A DNA stretch of 64,000 bases. Source: Nostoc cf. commune SO-36 (lineage in GTDB: Bacteria > Cyanobacteriota > Cyanobacteriia > Cyanobacteriales > Nostocaceae). The translations under genes were made by a program, and so were the position numbers. Below the pieces are notes generated by a model. The model saw only the letters and a program-made list of their open reading frames with translations. It was not told where the DNA came from and did not search any database. Below are positions 1-8,322 of this stretch, in pieces (position 1 is the stretch's first letter; each line of letters starts with the position of its first letter). The stretch lies in contig NZ_AP025732.1 of NCBI RefSeq assembly GCF_023734775.1, positions 4,098,501 to 4,162,500 of the forward strand. Reading direction: 5' to 3'.

Positions 1-58
1 ATTGACCAAGTTTCGTTAAGATATTGTAACCTGGGCAATAGCAACTCTCTATTGATGT

Positions 59-96
59 GATGCCAGGCGTAGGCGTAGCCCGCCCTTAGACATCGC
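59..96. repeat. Interspersed GC-rich cyanobacterial repeat
   Basis: A GC-rich stretch containing GGCGTAGGCGTAGCCCGCCC lies just upstream of the helicase gene. The same core occurs inside the IS630 orfA near 28945-28970, so this is a dispersed element. No function is evident. Confidence 0.6.
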
Positions 97-108
97 TTTT
101 TCACATCC

Positions 109-2433
109 ATGACAACAACCATCGACTTTCTCAGTCACCTTAACCCTAGCCAACGTCAAGCCGTCGAACACTACTGTGGCCCGTTGCTAGTTGTTGCTGG
201 CGCAGGTTCCGGTAAAACACGAGCGCTAACTTATCGTATTGCGAATCTGATTCTGAAACACCGTGTTGATCCAGAAAATATCCTGGCGGTTACTTTTACC
301 AATAAAGCCGCACGGGAGATGAAAGAACGGATTCAACGGCTGTTTGCAGAACAACTGGCAATGAAACAACACGGACAGCGATTGGATTTGTTGACAGAAT
401 ACCAACAAACACAACTGCGATCGCAAGTTTACAAAAACACGATCAAAGATTTGTGGTGTGGCACTTTCCACAGTCTATTTTCTCGCATTCTCCGTTTTGA
501 TATTGAAAAATACGTAGACGAAAAAGGACGCAAGTGGAATCGTAATTTCTCTATTTTTGATGAATCAGATGTTATCAGTCTGATCAAAGAAATCGTTAAT
601 AAAGAGCTAAATTTAGACGATAAGAAGTTTGACGCTCGCTCTGTTCGCTACGCTATTAGTAACGCTAAAAACCAAGGTTTATCACCCCAAGAATTTGAGC
701 AAGAACAACCCAATTATCGCGGAAGGGTGATTGCCCAAGTTTACAATTTATATCAAGATAAGTTAGCACAAAACAACGCTCTTGACTTTGACGATCTTAT
801 TCTTGTACCTACGAGATTATTTCAACAAAACGAGCAGGTACTGGGTTATTGGCATCGCAAGTTTCGTCATGTTCTCGTAGATGAATATCAGGATACTAAC
901 CGCACTCAGTATCAACTGATTAATTTATTAGTTACTAATGGCGAAACTAAAAAGAGTGAGTGGCAATGGGAAAATCGCTCAGTTTTCGTTGTCGGTGATG
1001 CAGACCAATCAATTTACAGCTTTCGGATGGCAGATTTCACCATCTTGCTAGGATTTCAGGAAGACTTTGGTGATGGTTTGGTAGATGATGACACCCGAAC
1101 GATGGTTAAGCTAGAAGAAAACTATCGTTCTTGTGAAAACATTCTGCAAGCGGCTAATGAACTGATTGAAAATAACACCCAACGGATTGATAAAGTCCTG
1201 AAAGCGACGCGGGGGACGGGTGAGCAGATTACTTGTCACAAAGCCGATGAAGAACTTGCAGAAGCGGCATTTGTAATTAATCAAATTAGCACTTTAGAAC
1301 AGCAAAATCCAGAGTTAAACTGGGGTAGTTTTGCTATACTTTATCGGACGAATGCTCAATCTCGTCCCTTTGAAGAATTGTTGGTGAAATATCAAATTCC
1401 TTACACAGTTGTGGGGGGAATGAGGTTTTACGATCGCAAAGAAATTAAAGATGTCGTTGCTTATTTAAGAGCGATAAATAACCCAGCTGATACAGTCAGT
1501 TTATTACGAGTTATTAATACTCCCCGGCGGGGAATTGGCAAAACCACTATTGACGCTTTGATGAACGCATCTCAGCAATTAGGGACAACTTTGTGGGAAA
1601 TACTCAGCGATGAAACATCAGTTAATACATTAGCTGGACGGGCAACAAAAGCTGTAAATAACTTTGCCGCAATAATTAGCCGTTGGCAAGGACAAGTTGC
1701 TACGCTTCCGGTGACAGAGGTTTTGCAAGGAATATTAGAAGATTCTGGTTACGTTCAAGACTTGATGAATCAAGGCACGGATGAAGCCACAGATCGGGTA
1801 CAAAACGTCCAGGAACTTTATAATGCCGCACTGCAATTTCAAGAAGAAAACGAAGAAATTTCCCTGCGAGATTTTCTGAGTAGCGCCGCCCTCAGTTCCG
1901 ATTTGGATAACTTAAAAGAAGGACAGACAGCCGTTTCTTTGATGACTTTGCACGCTTCCAAAGGTTTGGAATTCCCCGTAGTGTTTTTGGTGGGATTAGA
2001 ACAAGGGCTATTTCCCGGCTACCGTTCCCTAAGTGATCCCGCATCTTTGGAAGAAGAACGCCGCTTGTGTTATGTGGGGATTACTCGCGCCCAAGAAAGG
2101 TTGTATTTATCACACGCGCGGGAACGTCGTTTGTATGGTTCTCGTGAACCTGCGATGCGATCGCAATTTCTCGACGAATTACCAGAAGAATTATTATCTA
2201 CCAAACGCGCAAGCCGTCAAAGTTATACCAAAAGTGCCTCTACTTCTAATGGTAAACAAGACACATCACAGAGTTGGCAAGTAGGCGATCGAGTATTACA
2301 CAAAACTTTTGGGCTTGGTGAAATCACTCATGTTTTTGGAACAGGTAATAAAATGTCTGTAGCAATTAAATTTGCCAGCTTGGGGCAGAAAATTGTTGAT
2401 CCAAGAGTAGCACAGTTGCAACGAGTAGAGTGA
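109..2433 (+). CDS. pcrA: UvrD/PcrA-type ATP-dependent DNA helicase
   Basis: A 774-residue superfamily 1A 3'-5' DNA helicase that unwinds DNA in nucleotide excision repair and removes stalled or recombination intermediates. The Walker A motif AGAGSGKT is at residues 30-37. Further along are the Walker B region DEYQD, the motif GDADQSIYSFR, LEENYRS, the motif V/VI segment LHASKGLEFPVVF and VGITRAQERLYLSHA. The C-terminus carries the Tudor-like segment WQVGDRVLHKTFGLGEI, typical of PcrA/UvrD. The length is normal and the frame has no break, unlike many genes in this window. A strong hairpin follows the stop codon. UvrD versus PcrA naming is conventional here; the family is certain. Confidence 0.95.
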   Translation: MTTTIDFLSHLNPSQRQAVEHYCGPLLVVAGAGSGKTRALTYRIANLILKHRVDPENILAVTFTNKAAREMKERIQRLFAEQLAMKQHGQRLDLLTEYQQTQLRSQVYKNTIKDLWCGTFHSLFSRILRFDIEKYVDEKGRKWNRNFSIFDESDVISLIKEIVNKELNLDDKKFDARSVRYAISNAKNQGLSPQEFEQEQPNYRGRVIAQVYNLYQDKLAQNNALDFDDLILVPTRLFQQNEQVLGYWHRKFRHVLVDEYQDTNRTQYQLINLLVTNGETKKSEWQWENRSVFVVGDADQSIYSFRMADFTILLGFQEDFGDGLVDDDTRTMVKLEENYRSCENILQAANELIENNTQRIDKVLKATRGTGEQITCHKADEELAEAAFVINQISTLEQQNPELNWGSFAILYRTNAQSRPFEELLVKYQIPYTVVGGMRFYDRKEIKDVVAYLRAINNPADTVSLLRVINTPRRGIGKTTIDALMNASQQLGTTLWEILSDETSVNTLAGRATKAVNNFAAIISRWQGQVATLPVTEVLQGILEDSGYVQDLMNQGTDEATDRVQNVQELYNAALQFQEENEEISLRDFLSSAALSSDLDNLKEGQTAVSLMTLHASKGLEFPVVFLVGLEQGLFPGYRSLSDPASLEEERRLCYVGITRAQERLYLSHARERRLYGSREPAMRSQFLDELPEELLSTKRASRQSYTKSASTSNGKQDTSQSWQVGDRVLHKTFGLGEITHVFGTGNKMSVAIKFASLGQKIVDPRVAQLQRVE

Positions 2434-2442
2434 TACAATCGC

Positions 2443-2480
2443 AGATCCCCGACTTCTTTAAGAAGTCGGGGATCTTGTTT
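2443..2480. terminator. 16-bp perfect hairpin, probable bidirectional terminator
   Basis: A 33-base near-perfect palindrome built on GATCCCCGACTTCTT is followed by TGTTTTTTGG on the plus strand. It lies between the convergent helicase gene and the ABM-family gene, so it can stop transcription from either side. The same GATCCCCGACTTC-type hairpin is a common dispersed repeat in Nostoc genomes, so it may be a repeat recruited as a terminator. Confidence 0.7.
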
Positions 2481-2489
2481 TTTGGTTTT

Positions 2490-2783
2490 TCATATTTCAA
2501 TTTCTTCAAAGTGTTCAACAGTAGGAAATGGCTCATAAAAATGATGCAGAAGTTTTTTCCATTCTTGATACTCAACAGAATTTCTAAATCCGATAGTATG
2601 AGATTCTAAAGTTTTCCATCTGACAAGTAATAAATATTTACCTTGGACTTCTATACATTTATGCAATTCATGGGATAAATATCCGTCCATTGAGGAAAGA
2701 ATTTTAGAAGCTTTTTTGAAAGTAGCTTCAAAATCGGATTCTAGACCATGTTTAATAGGAAGTATAACTGCCTCAAGAATCAT
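2490..2783 (-). CDS. ABM-family (antibiotic biosynthesis monooxygenase-like) protein
   Basis: A protein of about 97 residues starting MILEAVILPIK. The reading frame stays open to a TTG six codons further out, but the ATG at 2783 gives the usual ABM-domain start. It shows the ferredoxin-like ABM pattern: a first strand with ILEAVILPIK, a helix with FEATFKKASKILSS, then YLSHELHKCIEVQGKYLLLVRW and a W-K-x-LESH segment before the last helix. Such small dimeric proteins act as quinol or heme-degrading monooxygenases, or have no known activity. No neighbour suggests a substrate, so the family call is firmer than any function. Confidence 0.75.
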   Translation of the reverse strand: MILEAVILPIKHGLESDFEATFKKASKILSSMDGYLSHELHKCIEVQGKYLLLVRWKTLESHTIGFRNSVEYQEWKKLLHHFYEPFPTVEHFEEIEI

Positions 2784-2879
2784 ATAGTTTTGCAGTGACA
2801 ATTAAGAAGCTAATATTATTTAGTATAAAGTGAATGTGATGTCTACGATAGTCTACGCCTACCTACATATTTTATTGAA

Positions 2880-3530
2880 TCAAAAATAATTCTTGAGTAA
2901 ATAGCTAATTGCCGCACAAAACGGAGTATGTTGTCCATCAACATCCGGTTTTTCATAACCTTCCGCAAGTAGTTTTATTTCTACTTCAGTTAAACCTTCA
3001 GTAGCTAGCAATGCAGCATCGATTGCTACTCTACGCATCTTTTGCAGTTTGTCAATGTCAAGTGCAAGCTTCTCAATTGTTGTTTCAGCAACAGCTTTTT
3101 TACCTGGATTATCTGTCGGTTGAATTTCACCAGAAGCAGGATATTTAAAAAAATCAGCACAGTTTATTTCCAAAGGTGAAACCATCAAATTTTCATCGTA
3201 CCAATACTTTTTCTTATGTCCGCAATGCACGGGAACAGTAGGAGGTTCTTCTCTTTCTCCTTGACATGAAGCGAGGAGATTTGTGTACTCCAGTGCCAGA
3301 TTGAGATAAGTACTACGAGGTTTGAGGTGTTCTATGTGGCTAGTTTTTCTAGTGATACGCATTCCACAATAGCAACAGATATATCCCTGTTCCTTCAGTA
3401 AAGCATCATGTACAACAGGTTTTTCTGGTGTTTGAAAATTATCATCCCAGCTAGGTTTCCAATCATCATTTTCTAGAGCCTTCCAGTTGGTAAATTTTTC
3501 TGGTTCTTGACTCTTTTTGATGTGCTTCAT
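2880..3530 (-). CDS. ptuB: PtuB-like HNH endonuclease (Septu defence, TIGR02646 type)
   Basis: A 216-residue HNH nuclease. A zinc-type CxxC is formed by C52 and C55 (CCYCG), followed by HIEH at residues 65-68, the H-N-H core, then LEYTNLLASC and a second metal-type C/H pair near CGHKK. This layout matches the HNH proteins of Septu and of Septu-like effectors in some retrons. It overlaps the upstream ATPase gene by 4 bp (ATGA, 3527-3530), which implies translational coupling. No reverse transcriptase lies nearby, so it is a two-gene Septu rather than a retron. The predicted role is nucleolytic killing or phage interference under ATPase control. Both genes are intact. Confidence 0.85.
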   Translation of the reverse strand: MKHIKKSQEPEKFTNWKALENDDWKPSWDDNFQTPEKPVVHDALLKEQGYICCYCGMRITRKTSHIEHLKPRSTYLNLALEYTNLLASCQGEREEPPTVPVHCGHKKKYWYDENLMVSPLEINCADFFKYPASGEIQPTDNPGKKAVAETTIEKLALDIDKLQKMRRVAIDAALLATEGLTEVEIKLLAEGYEKPDVDGQHTPFCAAISYLLKNYF

Positions 3531-4897
3531 CGGTTGAGAATTTCCTTCCGCCGAATGAGTACATCCGCTTTGACAAACTCTGGCTCATCTGCTCCAATTT
3601 CAATAGTCAATTTTTGACGTAATTGCCTAGCACCTTCAATATTTCCAGCATCAATTAGTCGAAAAAGTTCTAAAAGACTTTGCTTAATTTCTTGCGGACG
3701 TTCTGGAACACCCATGAGGTCTTCTAAGATCCGATTGCTATCTCTCCCAAAGGAACTTTCTGGCCTTTTAGCAACAACACCTTGGTCTGTTTTTTCTAGA
3801 ATGTAAATTCCTTCCGGTTTGACTTGGCTGAGTACTTGAGGCGAATGGGTAGTGACAATAAATTGGCAATTGGGGAATGTTCTTGTCAAAGCTGGAATGA
3901 TTTCTCGTTGCCATTTGGGGTGTAAGTGTAACTCAATTTCATCAATTAAAACAACACCCTCACCTTCGAGTGGTTCTGTTAAACCTGGGTTAGCGATCGC
4001 TAATCGTCTTGCTAAATCTCCCACCATTGCCAGCAAGCATTTCTCTCCATCAGATAGCTGATTAACTATAAGTTGCTCACCTTTTTTTCTGACAGTCATT
4101 CGTAGGGGTGAACGCTCAACTCGCAAATTTAAGAATTCCGGTATCAATGAAGAGATAGCTTGTCTTACTGCTTCTAATTGTTTGTCTCGATAATCAGGGT
4201 TATCCCTTCGTCTTTCATTCTCTAAGTCTTCTCGATTTCTAAACCATTCAAAAAATGTTTTGAAGTCTATTCTTCCTCCTGTGAGTGCCTGCTCATAAGC
4301 ATCTACTTGTTTAAAAGAATATGCCTCTGAAATTTCTAGAGGCATATCAATAACAGCACGATTAACGGGGTAATAAACTGCTAAAGGAATATTCGTATCA
4401 GCAATAGTTGCTAACTGATTGTTTAAGTTTTCAATAGCTATTTTTAGAGATTCTCTTAATTTGGTACGTATTGTTTTTGCTATCTCTGTACCCAGATTTT
4501 CACTTTCCATAAAAAGAGTCTCAATTTCCTCTCTTTTATATTTTTCTAGACTCTCCTTTATTTTTTTTTGTAAATCTAAAATGCTTTTGATATTATCTTG
4601 TAAATCATATTCACTCATTGACCAACTTAATTCTTGTAATTCTATAAGTACAGTAATTTTATTGAGTGTTCTTTCCTGTCCGTTTGTAACATCTTGCTTA
4701 ATAAAGAAACGTAAAGACTCAAGTGAGTTTTGCATCTGTCCAGTAAACTGTGTTAGAAGAATAGCAAGACAGTCAAGAATACTCGATTTTCCCACACCAT
4801 TGATACCAATAAGTACCGTTGGGACTGTTTCATCAAACTCCAACGTAAAATCACCGATTCCACGGAATGATTGCATTTTCAAGCGCTTGACTTTCAT
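3527..4897 (-). CDS. ptuA: PtuA-like AAA ATPase (Septu defence)
   Basis: A 456-residue SMC/ABC-like ATPase. Walker A is GINGVGKSS at residues 31-39. A helical, coiled-coil-rich insert sits between about residues 100 and 270. An ABC-type signature region NQLSDGEKCLLAMVGDLARR follows, then Walker B VVLIDEIELHLHP and the switch motif TTHSPQVLS. This is the AAA_21-type ATPase of Septu PtuA and OLD-like systems. It is the first gene of a two-gene operon with the HNH nuclease. In known Septu systems PtuA forms a multimer that binds PtuB and is thought to sense invasion through ATP state. All motifs needed for activity are present. Confidence 0.87.
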   Translation of the reverse strand: MKVKRLKMQSFRGIGDFTLEFDETVPTVLIGINGVGKSSILDCLAILLTQFTGQMQNSLESLRFFIKQDVTNGQERTLNKITVLIELQELSWSMSEYDLQDNIKSILDLQKKIKESLEKYKREEIETLFMESENLGTEIAKTIRTKLRESLKIAIENLNNQLATIADTNIPLAVYYPVNRAVIDMPLEISEAYSFKQVDAYEQALTGGRIDFKTFFEWFRNREDLENERRRDNPDYRDKQLEAVRQAISSLIPEFLNLRVERSPLRMTVRKKGEQLIVNQLSDGEKCLLAMVGDLARRLAIANPGLTEPLEGEGVVLIDEIELHLHPKWQREIIPALTRTFPNCQFIVTTHSPQVLSQVKPEGIYILEKTDQGVVAKRPESSFGRDSNRILEDLMGVPERPQEIKQSLLELFRLIDAGNIEGARQLRQKLTIEIGADEPEFVKADVLIRRKEILNR

Positions 4898-4930
4898 AGT
4901 TTTAACAACGCTGAATGTAATTTACTAAAG

Positions 4931-5464
4931 CTAATCAAAAGCAGACTTGACATAATCAACTGCAAAAGGTGTGATTTTATCGACAAGATTATTAATCACT
5001 CCTCGTTCATATTCAGTCCAAATTCTAGGATGACCAAAAATGCATGGTTGTAAAATTCCCCAGAGTTCACCATCCTGGCGGATATGGGCATGAATTAAGG
5101 CGCGATGTCCAAAATACTTCTGTTCAAATTCCCGATTTAAGACTTGAGGTTCAGCAGTTTCCACATCTTCGACAAAGATTGAAGGTTTGGCACGTAGCGC
5201 AGCCGCAAACATCGGATCATCATCTACTAAAGTTGGGGGTTGTGCTGCCCATTCTTCATTATAAACAGTAGGTACATCTGGAGTGCGAATCCAACAAAAG
5301 GCGACTCTACCGAGGTTATTTTGGGGATTATGCAGGTATAGAAAACATCTATCAGACTGTAGAAAATCGCCTATAGCTGGCAATAGTGCAGAAAATAGAG
5401 CATCTGGTGTTTGAGATGATTCTACAATATTTTTGAGTGCAGAAGGAAGTTCTTGCTGAGTCAT
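4931..5464 (-). CDS. GAF-domain protein
   Basis: A 177-residue stand-alone GAF domain, with LFSALLPAIGDFLQSDRCFLYLHNP at the start and the closing segment GELWGILQPCIFGHPRIWTEYERGVINNL. No output domain is attached, so it probably acts as a small-molecule or bilin-free sensor working through protein contact. Its start lies 4 bp after the stop of the upstream metallophosphoesterase gene, so the two are probably translated from one mRNA. I cannot name a ligand. Similar single-GAF proteins are numerous in Nostocales. Confidence 0.75.
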   Translation of the reverse strand: MTQQELPSALKNIVESSQTPDALFSALLPAIGDFLQSDRCFLYLHNPQNNLGRVAFCWIRTPDVPTVYNEEWAAQPPTLVDDDPMFAAALRAKPSIFVEDVETAEPQVLNREFEQKYFGHRALIHAHIRQDGELWGILQPCIFGHPRIWTEYERGVINNLVDKITPFAVDYVKSAFD

Positions 5465-5468
5465 ATAA

Positions 5469-6386
5469 CTAAGCTGATTTTAATTGAATAATACCTTTAT
5501 CAAAAACGCGATTATTAGTAGCGATCGCACTTATTTCTATTCTATCTTTATACACTTCATAAGAAGCAAAACTTAAGTCACTGGTAGAATACCCTGTCCA
5601 CTCCGAACGCCCTACAGGACGATTACCAGCACCTGCGCCACAAATTAAGTAAGTTGTACCATCAATAGCACGAGTGCGTTCATAATTATGTTCGTGACCA
5701 TTGATATAAAGTTGAACGCCGTATTTTTGAAATAGAGGAGTAAAAGTTTTAATAAAATCTGGATTACTCCCATATTGACCAGATGAATAAATCGGATGAT
5801 GACCAAACACCACTTTCCAAGGAGCATTGCTAAGACTTAATTCTTTTTCTAACCAAGATAGCTGGTTTTTCCAATCAGCATTACTGTTAGTATCTAAAGC
5901 GAAAAATTGTACTTGATTACGTTTAAATGTATAGTAACGTCCCTTCATATTAAAGCCAGCATACTTTACTTGTGGTTCGCCATTGGCGGTGCGAATATCG
6001 TGATTACCTAAACAAGCATGAAATTTCACGCCTTGCTTGAGTAAACCTTGATAAGGACGCTCAAAAACTGCATTAATTTTCTCGATTTCGCCGTTATTGT
6101 AAATGTTATCTCCAGCTAAAACGACTAAATCATAAGGATTTTTCTTATGATACGCATTCATCGCTCCAGCCACAGCATACTGTCCTTTAGCCCCAGTTCC
6201 CGTATCGGCAACAGACACAAAACGTAATAACAAGTCTTTTTTGGCTGGGTTGGCGGCTATAGCGGTTGTTGAATCGCTAATATCAGCACTTTGATGATTT
6301 TGATGAGCAAACATCCACCTTAAAAAGCCTGTACCAATGGCGCTGACGCTACTTAAAAATAAAAATTGACGGCGTTTCAGTTTCAT
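5469..6386 (-). CDS. Tat-exported metallophosphoesterase (purple acid phosphatase-like)
   Basis: A 305-residue secreted phosphatase. The N-terminus has a twin-arginine-like signal, KRRQFLFLSS followed by a short hydrophobic stretch. The calcineurin-like core shows VADTGTG near residue 60, GDNIYNNGEI, GNHD, GHHPIYSSGQYG and NGHEHNYERT, which supply the dinuclear metal ligands. The family hydrolyses phosphomonoesters in the periplasm or outside the cell, often under phosphate limitation. It is first in a two-gene unit with the GAF protein. No Pho box was identified with confidence. Confidence 0.85.
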   Translation of the reverse strand: MKLKRRQFLFLSSVSAIGTGFLRWMFAHQNHQSADISDSTTAIAANPAKKDLLLRFVSVADTGTGAKGQYAVAGAMNAYHKKNPYDLVVLAGDNIYNNGEIEKINAVFERPYQGLLKQGVKFHACLGNHDIRTANGEPQVKYAGFNMKGRYYTFKRNQVQFFALDTNSNADWKNQLSWLEKELSLSNAPWKVVFGHHPIYSSGQYGSNPDFIKTFTPLFQKYGVQLYINGHEHNYERTRAIDGTTYLICGAGAGNRPVGRSEWTGYSTSDLSFASYEVYKDRIEISAIATNNRVFDKGIIQLKSA

Positions 6387-6521
6387 AAGTCACCAAATTT
6401 AATAAATAGTCAAATTAGCCGAAGCAATGTGCAACGAAATGATACATTAAGGCAAAAGAAGGCAGCATCAGTAATAATATACGTTGTTTGTCTTTGATTC
6501 GCTGCTTTTGGTGAAAGTTCC

Positions 6522-7394
6522 ATGTCACAAGACAATCAGTCAAAACCAACGGATGAGCAAGTAACTCAATCTCCCCAAAAACCTTACCAGAGAGTTCAGC
6601 CATTTTGGAAGGCTAAAATTATCCAACTTCTCCAAGGAACGATTGGGGTTTTAGAAGTAACGGTGGAGAAACTGGAGACATCACCCCCACCTGGTTCTGA
6701 GGAAAAACCTGGTTTTTTTCAGCAGCTTCAGTTGCGATGGGGTGGACTGTTAAGGACAATCCGGCTGTTTTTGCCATCAAATTTGTCAACAAAGTTATCA
6801 GATACAGCTTTGACGGGAATTGTGACTGGAATTGCTGTAATTCTGGTTTGGACAACTACAACTGTTTTTGCTAGTAAACCTACTGAAGTAGCAACTGTTC
6901 CCCCAGTTGAAGAAGTTCCTGTACCGACACCAACGATAGCCACGCCACCGGAGTCAGTCGCACCTGAACCACAGCCACCAGAGGAAATTACGCCACCGCC
7001 AGAAGTACAAATTACACCAACGCCGGAACCGGAACCCGAACCAATTCCCACGCCAACGCCAACCCCGACACCAGCCATAGAATTAACGCCAGAACAAGCT
7101 TTGATTGCGGCTATTGAAAATCAGGTGGCTGAAATTAGCGATCGCATTGCCTCTGGTCTGATAAAGTCAATTCAAGCCAACTTCCGTACAAGTAACTTGA
7201 CTGTCAAAATTGGTGATGATTGGTACACTCTCAAAGAATCTCAGCAAAACGAACTAGCTGCGGAAATATTACAACGCTCTCAAGAACTTGATTTTACCCA
7301 TTTAGAAATTTTCGACTCTCAAGATAGGCTAATAGCTCGTAACCCAGTTGTTGGGACTGAAATGGTAATTTTTAAGCGGCAGACAGTAAGTTAA
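6522..7394 (+). CDS. Single-pass membrane protein with Pro-rich linker, unknown function
   Basis: A 290-residue protein of a cyanobacterial family I cannot name. Residues 1-90 form a basic, probably cytoplasmic segment. A transmembrane helix (LTGIVTGIAVILVWTTTTVFA) follows near residues 97-117. Residues about 120-190 are an extended Pro/Thr/Glu repeat (PTPTP, PEPEPEP) that should span the periplasm or wall. The C-terminal 100 residues form a folded domain with an IGDDWYTLKESQQNELAAEIL motif. The layout suggests a wall-spanning anchor, but no catalytic motif is seen. It stands 37 bp before the ATP-grasp gene on the same strand, so the two may be cotranscribed. Confidence 0.7.
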   Translation: MSQDNQSKPTDEQVTQSPQKPYQRVQPFWKAKIIQLLQGTIGVLEVTVEKLETSPPPGSEEKPGFFQQLQLRWGGLLRTIRLFLPSNLSTKLSDTALTGIVTGIAVILVWTTTTVFASKPTEVATVPPVEEVPVPTPTIATPPESVAPEPQPPEEITPPPEVQITPTPEPEPEPIPTPTPTPTPAIELTPEQALIAAIENQVAEISDRIASGLIKSIQANFRTSNLTVKIGDDWYTLKESQQNELAAEILQRSQELDFTHLEIFDSQDRLIARNPVVGTEMVIFKRQTVS

Positions 7395-7431
7395 AATAAT
7401 TCGTAATTTGGACGTTTGAATTCAAGTATTT

Positions 7432-8265
7432 ATGTTAGACAACGTTTTGCTATTGCTCCAAGCTTGTAAAAACTTAAACATTAGCTATGAAGTTATTCAT
7501 CCTGCTGAAAACTTAGTCAAGATAAAACTCAATGATAAACACCATTATTTTTGTAATTACAGTACTCCAATAATAAATCAAGCAGTAGCACAAATTATTA
7601 AAGATAAGGAATATACTTACCATATTTTAAAGAAAAAAGTTAAACTTCCTCAAACAGTAGGTTTTCTTTCACCTTTCTGTGATCTACAATATAAAATTTA
7701 CTTAAAATTCCCAAGTTTTGAAGATATTATCCTAGAAATCAAAAAGAACTTTGAAACACCCGTAATTGTTAAACGAAATACTGGTTCCAGTGGACATAAT
7801 GTGTTTTTATGTCAAAATACAGATGAAATTGAAACTGCTTTAAAAGAGATTTTTAATATCAATAATAAAAAATATGATTACGTTGCGATCGCTCAAGAGT
7901 TCATTAATATAAAATCTGAGTATAGAGCCGTTTTCTTAAATAAAGAGTTAGTTCTACTTTACGAAAAAGATATAACTAATGCAACCTTTGTAGGCAACCT
8001 CAGCCCTCTACACTGGGATGGTGCGAAAGCCAAATATATTAATGATCCACAAATATTGTCTGAGATTGCTAATTTTGCTAAACCAGTTTTTGAAGAGTTA
8101 GATATTGATTATGCTGGTTTAGATATCGTCTTAGATCGAGATAACCAATATTGGATGATTGAAATCAATTCTCACCCAAATTATAGTATTTTTACTAGAG
8201 ACAATGGAGAGGAGCCTGTGCTGAGAATTTTTGAAAAAATGCTCGTTATCCTAGCCTCAAAATGA
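7432..8265 (+). CDS. ATP-grasp domain protein (RimK/D-Ala-D-Ala ligase-like)
   Basis: A 277-residue ATP-grasp enzyme. The nucleotide-binding loop VIVKRNTGSSGHNVF is near residues 117-131. The hinge region YDYVAIAQEFI is followed by YRAVFLNKELVLLYEKD, and the metal-binding end is DIDYAGLDIVLDRDNQYWMIEINSHPNY. These enzymes ligate a carboxylate to an amine or thiol through an acylphosphate. The substrate cannot be read from sequence. The gene is notably AT-rich compared with its neighbours and follows a membrane protein gene on the same strand, so a role in modifying a peptide or wall component is possible but unproven. Confidence 0.8.
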   Translation: MLDNVLLLLQACKNLNISYEVIHPAENLVKIKLNDKHHYFCNYSTPIINQAVAQIIKDKEYTYHILKKKVKLPQTVGFLSPFCDLQYKIYLKFPSFEDIILEIKKNFETPVIVKRNTGSSGHNVFLCQNTDEIETALKEIFNINNKKYDYVAIAQEFINIKSEYRAVFLNKELVLLYEKDITNATFVGNLSPLHWDGAKAKYINDPQILSEIANFAKPVFEELDIDYAGLDIVLDRDNQYWMIEINSHPNYSIFTRDNGEEPVLRIFEKMLVILASK

Positions 8266-8322
8266 GAAAATAAATCATCACAAAGACGGCGATGGCGATT
8301 CATCGCGTCTCTTGCTTAACTC

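Noticed and set aside
2880..4897. Retron with ATPase and HNH effectors
   Set aside because: No reverse transcriptase and no msr/msd-like inverted repeats between 2434 and 5464.
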